A DNA stretch of 64,000 nt from Dryas octopetala (lineage: Eukaryota; Streptophyta; Magnoliopsida; Rosales; Rosaceae): positions 26,487,322-26,551,321 of the forward strand of contig OY992835.1 of NCBI GenBank assembly GCA_963921425.1, given 5' to 3'. This document shows, piece after piece, positions 9,551 to 22,189 of this stretch. A model generated the notes under the pieces. That model worked only from the letters and a program-made list of their open reading frames with translations. It ran no database searches and was not told the DNA's origin. The first letter of the stretch is position 1; each line of letters starts with the position of its first letter. The translations under genes were made by a program, and so were the position numbers.

Positions 9551-12500
9551 ATGGTTGTAACAGCTTTCAACTTTGGAAATTCAGCATATAAGCTCAATCT
9601 TGTAGTTGTTTTTGGTGCGAAGAATCTGAAAACAGACTACATTATGATGAATGGGACTCAGAGTGTGGGTGAATGTTCTAGCTCAACTTCCCTGAGCAGC
9701 CAGCAGGATGTTGAGGATGACTGCATGATTGCTGTTGTACTATCAGAAGAGTATGCTAAGTTAGATGGTGCAGTTGCAAGACGCCTCTCCAACCTGGCAC
9801 CTGTTCCTGTAATGAAATCTCCTTTCTCCCCCCCCCCCCCCCAATGCACTATTTTGGTTCCTAGGTTAATATCATATTTCACAAGGTCTCCTATGGATTC
9901 GTATCTAGAACTTATCTCATTATTGAGTTCAATACACTATTGGTCTAATGCATCTAACATACTGATGGGATGACCATGCAATTTTAAGTATATCTTATCA
10001 CAAAACTAAAATTGAAGAGGTTTATTATTATTTTTTTTCTGAATTTTCGTTTGGAATTTGATATTATCTTTCTGAACCTATGGGCTCTGATACAATTTAA
10101 TGAAGTTATTTCCTGCAAAGTTTTCATGGTATAGGACTATTGAGCTGGAGCAACTTTTTCTTTTATCTTTTTAAAATTTCAGCATATTCCACGGATAAAT
10201 TCCTACATCCCCAACTTAAGCGATGCTAGTTTGGATCACCAACGACTTCTTCAGAGGTATGATTATGCTTTGGAATTAAATATGCACTAGTTATTTTGTA
10301 ATTGAGAGCTCCCCTAAAAGGTATTAATATAGCTTCTTATGACTTTTTCCCTCTCTTTCTGGTTGATGCTGGAACACAATACAGTTAAAAAAAATGGGGA
10401 AATTCTAAAGGAAAAAACTCACAAGCACACACATGGAAATGGCTGGAGGTATTGGAAAAGCTCACTGTAAATATGCTTATTTGCAACTCATTGGACAACT
10501 ACATGAATCCTGAAAATGATAGTAGAAGAATATGATGTGTTGAGGGCCCTTGAGGCTAATATTTTCCGTTTGTTAGGGGTGTTGTGAACTTGTGCTGAGG
10601 TTAGATCTGTACAAATCTCCTCTTGACACTATCACGGGGTGGGGGTATTATTTTGTAGGATAATTGAAAATTTTAACAGTTACTATCATTACCCTTGGGT
10701 GTGGGGGTTGGTGGTTGTAGGAAAATCATACTTGTATTACAGTTCTTAGGACTATCACCAACATGGCAGTTGTAAAATCAATTTTATGACATTATTTTTT
10801 TACTTGATAATAGGTGTTTGATTGTCTCATATATGCAATTATGGAATCCTAATATGAAGTTATGAACCACTTTTGGAGTGAACTGCCCAGACCTATGGAT
10901 GGTTCTTCACATGAAAAACATGTGTACCTTTCAGGCTTAGGCATTGAGTGTGATATGCAGTACGGAGTCCAACATCTTGATGGACTAGAATATCTGTTTT
11001 TTATTTACCAAACATGTCTGTTCAACTTCTTCTTGGGTGATAGTTTAGTGATTTCTTATTACTTCCTCACAGGTTACATGTCTATGGTTTATATGAAGTA
11101 AAGGTTTCTGGTGATGGAAATTGTCAGGTATATGAAATTCTGAAGTAATAGGTAATGTTATCTTTTGTGTTATATTGATATTTTTCTCTTAATTTTGCAG
11201 TTTCGTGCACTTTCAGATCAGATGTACAAGTCTCCGGAGTATCACAAGCATGTCCGGAAGGAGATTGTGAAACAGGTAAGAGTGTATATGAAGTAGCAAA
11301 AATCTGTAGGAGGAACAAAATTTAAGAGGTGAATTTGGTTCTAGAAATTGGGCTGGAGATCCAATGATATTAGACAAAGTTGATGAGAGGAGATCATCTT
11401 CTTATACTAAATACAAATTTACGAGAAACTGAAGAAGAGAAAATCAGAGAGCACTGAAAACTATTATCACTGCTACATTTGTGGCTGCCACCAGTGCTGT
11501 AATACTGTAATCCCTGGAATAATGCCAAAGTTACTGTTTTTTCTACCACAACTACTGTTTGCCACTTTGCCTTTGCCATGTCCCTCTCCTCTCTAAACCC
11601 TAATTATCATGACCAGAATCTTTAGTGACCTTTTAGTGCCACCATCACAATACATTTTCAACATTTTATCACCAACTCTTTTCCTAGTTTATAAGGGGGA
11701 AATCGTGAATGGCTAATTTGAGTTTGCTTATGTTGCACTGCTTTTCCTTTTCCAGCTTAAAGACTGTCGTTCTTTGTATGAAGGCTATGTCCCTATGAAG
11801 TACAAACGCTATTACAAGAAAATGGCAAAGTATGTTAAATTGTTTAGGGTTTAGTCACTGTTTTTTGATTAATAAGCTTGTGTATGCATGAATTTAATTT
11901 GTGGTTTAGTTTCATCTACTTTTTGGTAGAGGAGATTTGTATTCACTTTTATTATACCACATGATGCAGATCCGGTGAATGGGGGGATCATGTTACCTTA
12001 CAAGCAGCAGCTGATAAGGTCTGATATATTTGTCCCAATGGATTTAAATTGCTTTCTATAATTGTGAAGTCATCTGCATGTAGTATCTTAATATCTTTAT
12101 TATTTTCCTATTTTTTATTGTTGGTTGATTTGCACTTGGAACATGTGTAACTTTTCCATCATAACTCTTTTTTCCTCGGAAATATAACTCTTTTGTATAA
12201 ATGAATATAAAATTCCAAAATTATAGACCTAATGTACATGAGTAAATAGCATTAACTAAACGAACAGTGCAAAGACTCCTAATAATGTGGTGTTTGGTAC
12301 TTGGATGGGCTTATTGGTCGTACTTTAAACTTCGATCCTGCATTACAGGCTCTCAATAGCTTAATACAGTGCATTATAGACTAGGTTCGTTGATTTTTCT
12401 TTTCTCAATTTTGAGGTCTTCTAATATGTTCATTGTTCATACCTCAATAGCTTTAGTTGTTAGAACATGGGACAATAATGTGTAACAAGTTAACAGCCCC

Positions 12501-14232
12501 TCATGTGTAGCCTCATTCTACATTATAATGATTTAACAAGTAACTGAAGAATGAGGTATTTGGACCCAAGACTTTTTGGAACCAAAACATTGATACCAAG
12601 TTAGACTATTGTATCCCAAGCTTAGTACTATTGGGGAGGGCCCAAATTGTATATCGAGCATAATGTGATTTGTGTTATTTTAGAGTGTCAATGTGGTCGA
12701 CCGTGGACCGGTGGTATCTATCTTAGCCTTACTGATTAATTGTGGTTAAGGTCTTTGTATTGTTGGTTATACAATATGACTATTAAATAATATTTGGTTA
12801 AGTTAGAAGGAAATATTTGGTATCTATCTTACCAAATATTAGATAATATTTGATGATCAGCTTACTTTTGCTGGTTAATGGAAAATATTTTTTTGCAAGC
12901 TTTATTTTATTTTTATATATTGATGATGGCATCAAGTTACTTTTGCAGGTTAACAGGAAATATTTCATTGTAAGCTTGAAATGGAACTTGATTATATTTG
13001 ATTATATTGAATCTTGGTCATGAAAAAAATAAATACTGGACAATGTGATGACACAAATATTATTAGATAATAATCTTTTAGAAAGATATACATGCATATA
13101 CACCAGTGCTCACAACTTTGTAAATGTCTTCTTGTCATAGTTTTTCGTGTAGTGTCTTTTCTAGTAATTCAGCATGTTTGGTTATGCTGCTTGTTCAAAT
13201 GCAGTTTGCAGCAAAGATTTGCCTTTTGACATCATTCAGAGATACTTGCTTTATTGAAATTATGCCTCAACACCAGCCACCAAAACGTGGTAATATGGAA
13301 GTATCTTTGCTCCTTTATGCTCATAATACTCTCTAAATTATCTCCATTAGAAATAAAAAAAATGAAAAAATAAAAGGAAAAAGCCGCTCTAATCTCCCAG
13401 ATTAGGGGCTGCCTACTATAGATACAGGTGCTGAAATCACTGGAAACAGCTTTTGGTGATCGACAGGTTTCATGATCAAAGAGGTTGGCTTATAGAATGA
13501 AATTATTGTTAAAGATAGCCTGGTAGTGGGAGGAAGTTCCGCGAAAAAGTGAAGGAACTTAAGAAGGAATGAAGAAACATCAGAATCTTATAATGGTCTT
13601 CTAGGAGGCTCAGCTAGTAATCTTCCTTTTAGTATCAGAGTTAAAAGAATGCAAACCTTGCAAAAAGTTTTCCTAACCTAAGATCTCTGTTGTCTTTAGA
13701 ATACTTGGTCTCCTGACAAAAATATGGTATAACTTAGAAAAAGAGAAAAAATGTATGGCAAGAAAAGATTTTTTTTTTTTGGCCAGGGCAAGAAAAGATT
13801 TTAAGTATGATGAGGAGTAATATTTTAAATCTAATATGTAGGAAAAGAAATATAGATAAATAAAAAGAAAGAGCCATGGAATTCTGGGAGTTGGGCAGTT
13901 GTTTTTCTCAAATAATTGGAGTTAATTTTCTCAACTTATTTAAATTCCAAAATGTTTGTTCGACATACAAGACAATATTTTTCATCTATCTTTTTCAATT
14001 TCAAATTCTTACGTTCTGTTTCTTTTAAAATTATGCAGAGTTGTGGCTGAGTTTCTGGTCTGAGGTTCATTACAATTCCTTATATGAAATCCGAGGTCTT
14101 TTCTTTTTCTTACATTGAAATCTCATTTTATAGATGTCAAGTAGGAGATGGTTTGATGATATCTAGTTGTGTGTCTTCTTTGCAGATGCTCCAATTCAAC
14201 AGAAGCCAAGGAAGAAACACTGGTTGTTCTAG
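9551..14232 (+). CDS. OTU-domain cysteine protease (deubiquitinase), nine exons
   Basis: Predicted ovarian-tumour-family deubiquitinating enzyme that cleaves ubiquitin from substrates. Exons: 9551-9808, 10183-10256, 11073-11127, 11201-11275, 11756-11829, 11970-12018, 13205-13289, 14039-14095 and 14186-14232 (TAG), in phase, 257 aa. The catalytic loop SGDGNCQFRALSDQ spans exons 3-4 with the nucleophilic Cys, and the catalytic His lies in VHYNSLYE in exon 8. The C-terminus is a short basic tail ending KKHWLF. The start is uncertain: 9551, 9644 and 9647 are in-frame ATGs, and the later pair opens the acidic Ser-rich region and may be preferred. A run of 14 C lies in intron 1 (about 9829-9842). 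Resembles the plant OTU9-12 group; the exact member is not resolved. Confidence 0.9.
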
Positions 14233-14763
14233 GCTTCTAGCGGAATCTGATTCCTGAAGTTGGTATGCCACTCAGGACGTTCAATGATTTTAGTACTGTG
14301 TATATGTTCTGTAGATGTTTCATCCTCATTTGATGATTCAGAATTTACGATATAGTTCAATTAAAAACTTATATATACATATATACATTATATATATTAT
14401 TACAGTTTTGGCCATTACTGCTGTAAATGGTTTGTAGTGTTGTGAAGATGTATTATTTGATTGTTCTATTCTTTTGTAAGATCAAAGATGATTAATTATT
14501 CTCAAAAGGGTTTATGAATTATCAATGTGAAAATATTAAATGGTCAGTATTCATTCTGATTTTTCATAAATTTCTTTGGTTGTTTTTCTCAACCCGGATA
14601 AGTAAGTTAACTGAGGGCAATGAATCTCCGAAGTTAGCTAGGGAAAAACAAAAAACATATATCGTATATCGATCACTCCAGAATGATCTATGGAGGCCCT
14701 AGCCCCTATCTGGCTAGCTAGCTAGTTTAATTAATTGAATGATGATGATGATGATATCATCAT
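14233..14763. other. OTU gene 3' flank and spacer
   Basis: AT-rich sequence with TATATA runs. It ends in an inverted GAT/ATC repeat (about 14739-14764) beside the GAPA relic. No gene seen. Confidence 0.5.
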
Positions 14764-14766
14764 CGA

Positions 14767-15750
14767 TCACTTCCAGTTGTTGGTGACAATATCAGCCAAA
14801 TCAACAACCCTTTGTGAGTAACCCCACTTGTTATCGTACCAAGCGATGACCTTGACCATGCCATCTCCCATTACCATTGTCAATGATGAGTCAACTGTTG
14901 AGGGGACATATGTGCACCTAAAATCGACTGAAACAAGGGGCTCATCAGAAACAAAAAGAATACCGTTGAGCTCCTTTTCAGCACTGTCTCTGATAGCGGC
15001 ATTCACCTCTTCTGCAAAGGTCTTCTTAGAGACTTGGACAACAAGGTCGACCACTGACACATTTGGGGTGGCCACACGCAGGGCAATGCCATTTAGCTTA
15101 GCTTGCCTTTGAGAGTTAGAAGGGCTAAAGCCACGGCCTTGAATTCATCTGGGTCGTAGGCATCAGCATTGACCCCGACCTCATAGGTGGGGATCGATGT
15201 CACCCTTTCCAGGGGCAGTGATAAGCTTCTTCTTGCCCCCTGCCTCTATGTGCTTAAGACGCCAGTCCCTTCTATCACTAGGTCGATCTCCAAGTCCTGC
15301 ATGCGTGCAGCAATGCAAGATCATGAGTACGTAGGACTGAAGGAGCTAATTAATAAACAAATTAATAAGTACGTGGCCTGCCGACTGATGGATGATTGAT
15401 GAACAAACTTCCAAGGCAGGTTGAGGGGATTGCGCGAAGTTAGACACAACCTTGATGATCTTGCCGTCAACACTCAACGGAGATGCCTTCATCGCAGAGG
15501 TGCAGGCTTGACATCAGCCTCAAAGATACCAAGGGTGGAGTCGTACTTGAGGAGGTGGGAGGCCTGCTTCACGCCTCCAGTGTCGTTAATGGCAATGACA
15601 TCAAGAGGGGAATCCTTGCGCCCATGCCAGCACCTCAGCAAATACCTTCCAATTCTTCCAAACCCATTTATAGCCACCTTAATTAACCTTCGCCTCTGCT
15701 ACCCCTCTTTTGTATCCTCTGTCGCTTTCGACCTTCAATTCGCATTATAT
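14767..15750 (-). pseudogene. GAPA: Broken chloroplast glyceraldehyde-3-phosphate dehydrogenase A (GAPA) gene
   Basis: Minus-strand relic of the Calvin-cycle NADP-GAPDH A subunit. Visible blocks: transit/linker remnant (about 15700-15750, ending GVAEAK); Rossmann start [10 protein letters not shown] and the [26 protein letters not shown] region (15489-15680); [44 protein letters not shown]; and an almost complete C-terminal domain from [18 protein letters not shown] to [14 protein letters not shown] (14767-15075). Damage: the segment with the catalytic Cys (the family's SNASCTTNC) is deleted, so DAYDPDE joins FKAVALAL directly; a 5-nt insertion (AGCTA repeat) near 15090 shifts frame; further losses lie at about 15240-15290 and 15420. 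An intron-like sequence with a CAG acceptor survives at about 15300-15400, so this is a DNA-level copy, not a retrocopy. Cannot encode an active enzyme. Confidence 0.9.
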
Positions 15751-16288
15751 AAGAATGCATCCCATTTAAACTTGGTAACAACATTATTGTTTTTTTTTTT
15801 GTTGAGAAGCTTGTTTTCTTTTTGTTTCTGAATTAAGAGAGGACCTTTCATATTTTAGCGAAAGAAAAACTTTCATTATTTTCTTTCTTTTTTTTGTTGG
15901 TCTGAATCGTTATTTTCTAATGGCCCTACTCCTATCTTGTCCTTTAGATTAATTTTTTTTAAGGTGCATTTCTAGTTAAAAAAACTTGCATTTTTAGTCC
16001 TTAGGGGGTAATTTATCTTTTTTTTTTTTTTTTAAGCTGAAATCTATTATAAGTTTGGCGCAGTTATGCCAAGGGTGGAAGAGAGCATTTTAGAGCATTT
16101 ATTAATCGAGTGAAATATAGTCTTAAAAAGGAAAGGCCATTAAACAAATTCTAATAAAGAGGTAGTACACAAAATGGACATCCCTAACATTATTTATTTC
16201 AAAATTCCAGTTGACCTTGTCCTTCTTCTTTTTTTTGGTATCGGTTATAGACCTACCTCTTTTTTTTTTTTTTTTTTTTTTTTTGTGC
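15751..16288. other. Spacer with poly-T tracts
   Basis: AT-rich, with homopolymer T runs near 16018-16034 and 16261-16284. No gene seen. Confidence 0.6.
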
Positions 16289-16362
16289 ATAGAGGCTAAC
16301 GAAACCACGAAAAGTGAAGACTGAAGTTGCCAAAATGGCTTTGCTTTGGCCTAAAAAAAGAA
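16289..16362. repeat. 74-bp direct repeat, left copy
   Basis: Begins ATAGAGGCTAACGAAACC and ends GGCCTAAAAAAAGAA. Matches 17207-17280 with two mismatches, at an offset of 918 bp. Confidence 0.95.
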
Positions 16363-16619
16363 GAATTAATTACTATAGGGTGCATGTTATGCATACTATT
16401 TAATCACTAGTACACCAATTAATTTTATTTAATAACAAGGTAACTATCAATTGCATTGCAGAAACGGGTGCCAGCTGGCTTATTTTGAAATATGGTCAAT
16501 TGTCATTTTATTTCTTATTTTTTGTCTTTCTCTCCCCTTATGTTTTTCTTCATCATCTTTTTTCTTCGTAGATCTGGAACTTTTTTTTTTGTCAAAAAAT
16601 CTAGAACTCGGATCTAGAA

Positions 16620-16870
16620 AAATATTGAAATTATGAACTAAAACTGTGAACTGAAATTACAAAATAAAAATGCAAACTGAAACTGTGAACTAAAACTGCG
16701 ACTTTTTGAGTTTGTTAACTGTATCAGATAACTACAACTGCGACTTTATACGAGTGTTCTCCATAACTGAAACTGCAAGTGAAAACTGAAACTGTGATGA
16801 AAAATGAAACTGCGGTAAAAACTGAAACTGCAGATGAAAATTGAAACTTTTGACGATTAAATTTGTTTAC
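16620..16870. repeat. Degenerate AACTGAAACTG repeat
   Basis: Irregular repeats of AAACTG(A/C/T)GA and GAAACTGC. Related in wording to the GAAACTGCAG cluster at 3726-4216 but more diverged. Lies between the two 74-bp direct repeats. Confidence 0.7.
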
Positions 16871-16894
16871 ATAGTGCTGAAGCTGTTTTGGGTT

Positions 16895-17170
16895 GTGGGT
16901 GGATTTATGTTACCTGAAAATTAAATTTGTAAGTCTAGATGGGTTGATGTTACTTGAAAATTAAAATTATGATTGTTAATAAATTGATGTTACCTTAAAA
17001 TTTGTAAATTTGTAATTCTAGATGGGTTGATGTTACTTGAAAATTAAAATTATGATTGTTAATGGATTGATGTTACCTTAAAATTTGTAGTTCTGATAGG
17101 TTGATGTTACCTAAAAATTAAAATTATAGTTGTAATAGATTGATGTTACCTTAAAATTAAATTTATGAAA
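16895..17170. repeat. Minisatellite with GGTTGATGTTACYTGAAAAT core
   Basis: About seven units of roughly 35-45 bp, each with a TTGATGTTAC core followed by an AAAATTAAA tail. Units alternate between two subtypes (GGTTGATG and ATTGATG), giving a longer period of about 90 bp. Confidence 0.8.
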
Positions 17171-17206
17171 TTTAGTGCTTTTAGTTAACTTTTTGGGCTA
17201 TGAGAA

Positions 17207-17280
17207 ATAGAGGCTAACGAAACCACGAAATGTGAAGACTGAAGTTGCCCAAATGGCTTTGCTTTGGCCTAAAAAAAGAA
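17207..17280. repeat. 74-bp direct repeat, right copy
   Basis: Partner of 16289-16362. Together they bracket an 844-bp segment made of the two repeats described above. Confidence 0.95.
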
Positions 17281-18313
17281 TCACTCTTGTACGTCCGTGT
17301 TCACGTTCACTGCTACATACTTCCTTGGCCATTCCTTTTCCGCTAATTTAAATGAAAATTTAATTAAACAGTACATTAATTTATAAATTGTTAGGTGTCC
17401 TAAAGACGGGAATCGACAGTTGTAAATGTTGATTCGCAAATTTTAATTAAGAAGGTGGTAATGCTGACACTACCTGCCCTGAAGTAGTCGTGAAGAATGA
17501 AATTCCACCCCCCCACAACAAACAAAATCCCATCATTAAATAAATTGGACCATTAACCAGGCATGCTGAATGATATAAGCAATGTCAAAATTTACAGTCG
17601 ATATATGCCACATGATTGAGCCTAGCACGATATGCAATCCCTTCTTATATGGGACTCCAACTCCACCTCCACCTCCAACATGTTATGACCAGGAATGCTG
17701 CCACTATGGAAGGCCGGTATCCCAAAACCAGAATTGCCAGAATTTCCGCAGACAATTATTATAAAGTACCTAATTCTATTGTATCTTGCCTACTCTAATT
17801 TAATCTGTTCGTGCAATTTTAGTGCTAACTCCTCCAGTCCAGTATTGCCGCATAGACACAATGAAAACTTCAAATTTCTAACTATGGACGGCAACAAAGT
17901 GGCGAGCGCCCAAATTAGCTACTAGAAAAATGAAACTGAAAGTTCTCTTAGACAAAATCTATTTTTCATGTGGGGAGAGGGATTTGAACTTGGTACCAAT
18001 CCCAACATTTGGAAGACCACTAGACTAACAGCAAGATGGTAATAAAATGTGATTTTGACGAGGGCTTCCTCGTACAAGAAAGATTTAAGAAGTAATTCAT
18101 GCCAAGGGAAAAGACTCTGCCTTAATTTCCTTATGCCACTCTTGTTTGCTCCAAAAGCTAACAATCTGTCCTTCATCAATTTAGTACAGATCCAAGAGAT
18201 CGAGAAGATCTTTTATGGTCTCATGCAGTTCGAAATTAACATTATGAACAAAGTTACAAAGAAGTCTATTGGAAAACCTGCAAAGTTTTGAAAATGCAAT
18301 GTTGCAAACAAGG
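17281..18313. other. Spacer without a supported gene
   Basis: Short open frames (17582-17764, 17695-17925) have no recognisable domain or splice partners. A C-rich run lies near 17507. Confidence 0.5.
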
Positions 18314-18425
18314 ATATCCATATAAAGGTACAACACCACGTTTGTGCAGAGATGACATCAACTTTTATATCCATATATAGGTACAACATTGAGTTTGAGC
18401 AGAGATGAGATCAACTTTATGATCC
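18314..18425. repeat. 53-bp tandem duplication
   Basis: Two units starting at 18314 and 18367, each beginning ATATCCATATA and containing GGTACAACA and GCAGAGATGA. About 85% alike by eye. A poly-A run follows at about 18470-18492. Confidence 0.8.
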
Positions 18426-18492
18426 ATACACATTTGGTGCGCTATTTACAGACATGAAGACAAAAAATGAAAAAAAAAAAAAAAAAAAAAAA

Positions 18493-19400
18493 ACCTTTGC
18501 TAACTAATTCTGTATATAATCTCATATGATCCAGTATCTATTTGAGCACAAACTTTTAACACAAACCCAACTTAAATTCGGTGGATTAAATTTGACTATT
18601 ATTTTAAACAGTGCTCTACCATCATTCTAGACTTCTACAAGTCCTGATCCAGTGGAAACTGAGCAGGTTAAAGAGCTCAAACGCAAATTAGTTGCGTTAG
18701 TAGATCCAAGATAAGACCCAAAGACCTTGAACATAAATGAAACAGGCCTGCAGCTTCATAATGCATAGAAGCAGAGAACTAAGACTCAAAGGTGTTTAGA
18801 ATGGTCCATGGAAGATGTCAATTAGGTCCATTAATAAAAATGAACCATCTTTTTTTTGTTACATAAAAATAAACTATCTTTTACAATATAGCCCATGTCA
18901 CCTATGGATAGTAGGAAGGATGAACTATGACTTATGAAGGGCCTTCTAATAATCAGTCCTGCTTATTTAACTCAACTAAGCTAATCCTAATCCAACTCAG
19001 AAATTGCCATTGTTTTGCCTCTTTTCACTCTGACATTCAATACGTTCAATTGAAAAATATCAATATTAGATTTATTCTCAAAATTCCTTAGGCCCTCTTC
19101 TGCCTCCATACTATACTTATGTTGCCCTCAGGTAATCATATTCTTCCTCTCACTATAACAATCATCAGTCTCCACTTCATGGGAAGGCATTAATGCAATT
19201 TTACGCTACAATGTGAAAAGATTGAAGCCTTCCACATATTCGATATGAACAAGAAACTCAATTCACTCACAGCTTGTCATGCTTGCAAAAATCATATTGT
19301 TTAGTAAAATCAATTGGAGGATGCATGTTTAAAATAAGTTGTTGACATGTAGAATCCGTTCAATCTAAAGTTTGCTATGAATGTATATTCTGAATCACTA
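18493..19400. other. Spacer downstream of the LWD gene
   Basis: AT-rich, no gene supported. The final 300 bp before 19713 are probably LWD 3' UTR (minus strand). Confidence 0.5.
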
Positions 19401-19712
19401 CTGAATTTTAAGCTGAGAAGCAGATGAAGAGCAATCTTTCCACATGAAAAAAGGGCAAATTACAGTAGAAACATTGACCAATCTAAACTAAACAGATGAA
19501 AAATGGTTAGTATTATTAATTTAGTACTAGTAGGAATCTATCTGGAAGCATTTTCATTAGAAGGCAAAGAGCATGAAATGCATAGATCAGCATATGGCTT
19601 CTGCTAATGTCATATCAATCATCATCAATAAAGTAAGGGTAAAATGAGTAGGGGACTAGGAGGACTGAATGACAAAGAAAGAGTGAAGGAGGGAGTTAGT
19701 GATTGGTAATGG

Positions 19713-20753
19713 TCATACCCTGAGTATCTGAAGCTTGGTGGAAAAGGCAATTGCAACCCAATCGGGCTGGGAAGAGGACCATTGCAGCTGCTCGATCTCG
19801 GCCCCCGCAGTGTAGGCGAGAATGGGATCGAGGCCACCCTCCACCGGCTGGCCCATGGAGGACAGGTCCCAGATTAGGGCCTGTGAGTCATCACCGGCGG
19901 TGCAGATGTGGCAAGAGCTGTGTGGGGCCCAGGCAATGGCGTTGACGCTGGCCTGGTGCCTCTGCAACTCAACGACGGGGAGGGTCGGGAAGCGGATGTC
20001 GAGGACGACGACCTTGGCGCTGTCCATGATGATTGTGGCCATGTACCTGGGATCCTGCTTATTCCATCCGAGGCGGACCAAGGGGGTGTCGGGCTCGGAG
20101 CTCTCGTAGATGATGGTGGAGTGCTCCTTGTCGCGCAGGTCGAAGACTCTGACGGAGCCGTCGGCGGAGACGGAGGCGAAGACACCGACGCCCCCCCAGG
20201 CGATGTCGTAGACCTCCTTGTCGTGGGCGATGAGCTGGGTGTCGACGGCCTCGCGCTCGATGTCCCAGATGGTGCAGGTGGTGTCGATGGAAGAGGTGCC
20301 GATGCGCTTGGGCTCCGCCTCGTTCCAGTCGAAGGAGGTGAGGGGCCCGCAAAACTCGGAGTTCTTGTTGCCGTTGAGGAGGGACTTGAGCTCGACTGAG
20401 GAGGAGTCGTCGGAGATGCGCCAGACGCGGAGGAAATCGCTGGAGGTGGCCAGGAGATCTGGCTTCTGGCACTCCTTGTCCGGGATGAAGATGGTCTTGG
20501 TGGGCGGGTACGGGTGCTCGAAGGACAGATTCGGGTCGGATCGGATCTCCCCGTTGGAGTCGTCCAGCTGCACGATCTCGACTCGGTTCGGGTACTGCTC
20601 CAGGAGGCTGGCTATGGCCAGGCGGTACTTCTTGTCCCGACGGACGCTCCAGTTCATGGCGTAGATGTGCCAGGGTGCCTCGTACGTGTAGATCTCCGAT
20701 CGTTTCTGCTGCTCATCTGACCCGTCCTGATTCGGATCGCTACTCACCCCCAT
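19713..20753 (-). CDS. LWD1: LWD1/LWD2 (AN11-type) WD40 clock protein, single exon
   Basis: Intronless 346-aa WD40 protein of the TTG1/AN11 group. It closely matches, from recall, the LIGHT-REGULATED WD proteins, nuclear co-activators that sustain the circadian clock and photoperiodic flowering with TCP partners. The conserved N-terminus [20 protein letters not shown] is followed by blades with WD or WD-like ends ([28 protein letters not shown]) and the family C-terminus [12 protein letters not shown]-rich compared with its surroundings, as is usual for a conserved single-exon gene. The ATG at 20753 precedes the expected [13 protein letters not shown] start, so the start is firm. LWD1 and LWD2 cannot be told apart here. 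The GAPA relic lies downstream on the same strand, as expected from the ancestral block. Confidence 0.96.
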   Translation of the reverse strand: MGVSSDPNQDGSDEQQKRSEIYTYEAPWHIYAMNWSVRRDKKYRLAIASLLEQYPNRVEIVQLDDSNGEIRSDPNLSFEHPYPPTKTIFIPDKECQKPDLLATSSDFLRVWRISDDSSSVELKSLLNGNKNSEFCGPLTSFDWNEAEPKRIGTSSIDTTCTIWDIEREAVDTQLIAHDKEVYDIAWGGVGVFASVSADGSVRVFDLRDKEHSTIIYESSEPDTPLVRLGWNKQDPRYMATIIMDSAKVVVLDIRFPTLPVVELQRHQASVNAIAWAPHSSCHICTAGDDSQALIWDLSSMGQPVEGGLDPILAYTAGAEIEQLQWSSSQPDWVAIAFSTKLQILRV

Positions 20754-22189
20754 CTCTCCAATGGTATTTTACTACAATTACCAGTTTACCACCAACCCCC
20801 AATCCTTCTTTATGACTTTATCTATCTATCTGCACATAAATAAAGTAATATAAAAGGCTAATTACCTTACAGACATGTTTTCCTCCCCAGAGAAGCAGCA
20901 GCCAGCAGCTAGTAGCTGAATCTGATTCTGCACTGAGATATTTGCGAATTAGCCTCCTCCTTCTTCTAATCTTCTTATCCCTCCACCAAAGAAAGGAAAG
21001 TCCACATTCTAAAACAATGCGCCGTTTCTTATCATTTCCAGCCAGGTCGTCGAAACCATAATTTCCGTCGTTACATTATCAACGACGTTGTTCAGGTTCT
21101 CTCCTTCTCCTTTGTCCTTTAAACGGCATCGTATAATATGTCGTTACACTTACACTATAATTTCGTTCGATGGGTCCCCCTCCCCCCGGTTTGGGAGACC
21201 CGATCCGGGATCTTTGTGCACACACCACACGGATCCTTTACTTTTAGCCGCTAGGCGCTAGAGGCCCTAGAGAATTATCAGGATTCAGGAGTGTTGTTGG
21301 CCTTGCCCAAAAAGAAAAAAGGAAGAATTATCAGGAGTGCAATGTTAATGAAAGGCTAAGGAAGACGTATATCTGAAGAAAAGCCATTACTATTTAGTCA
21401 TTAGCTTTGCTTACCTCAAAGGCTCAAACCAACGAGAGAAAGAGCAGAGGTTGGCTAAAATTTCCAGGAACTTTAAGAAAACAAGGGTCATGCTATTTAT
21501 GGATAGTGCAGAAAAAAAAAATTCTTAAGGAGGACTGGAGGAGCGACCAAATATAGCTTGAAAGAAGTTGAAATTACAACATGAATTCTGAGTCTATGCA
21601 TCTGAATTAAGTAAGCGGAATAGAAAGTTGAAATTGGCTTTCCGACTCTCTAATTTACTTTGCTTTTGGGCAATAGATCGAGGAAGCTGAGGTAACATTC
21701 TATCCTTTCTTGTTGTTTTTTGTTTTTTAGCTTTCGGATACCATGTTTTATATTTATAAAGGCCAAATTTAATCAAGATTTCGAATTCATTTTAGATTTC
21801 AGAAACTGAGGGGAGAGAGAGAGATTGAGTGATGCATAATTAATTCCAAGCAAAAACAGAACTTTTGAGATTGGGATAAGGGGAAAGTAGTGGACTGTGG
21901 AGAACTTCTCCCTTCCCCCTACCTCCGTGATTTGTACAATATATATACATTATGTGGCAATGGTATCCACATTAGCTCCACTGTACTTCTTCAAATTAAA
22001 TTGTTTACGTAAATTGACAAGAATTAATTACATTGATATATTATGAAGCCTACAATTTGCTCGAGTCTTTTCAAGCCGAGTGTTTTCATTGTTCCAGATT
22101 TCCAGTCATTCATACTCTTAGACAATCCATAGGTCGTGTTATGAAAGGTCTAACACTTGATTGTTTGCAGAAAGACACGCTTCACTTGA
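20754..22189. other. Promoter side of LWD and spacer to the PPR relic
   Basis: 5' UTR of LWD is expected at about 20754-20960. The rest holds short C- and A-runs (CCCCCTCCCCCCGG near 21177) and no supported gene. Confidence 0.5.

Noticed and set aside
17582..17925. Overlapping short frames between the GAPA relic and LWD
   Set aside because: No domain, splice partners or start support; one is only a Pro run from CCACCT repeats.
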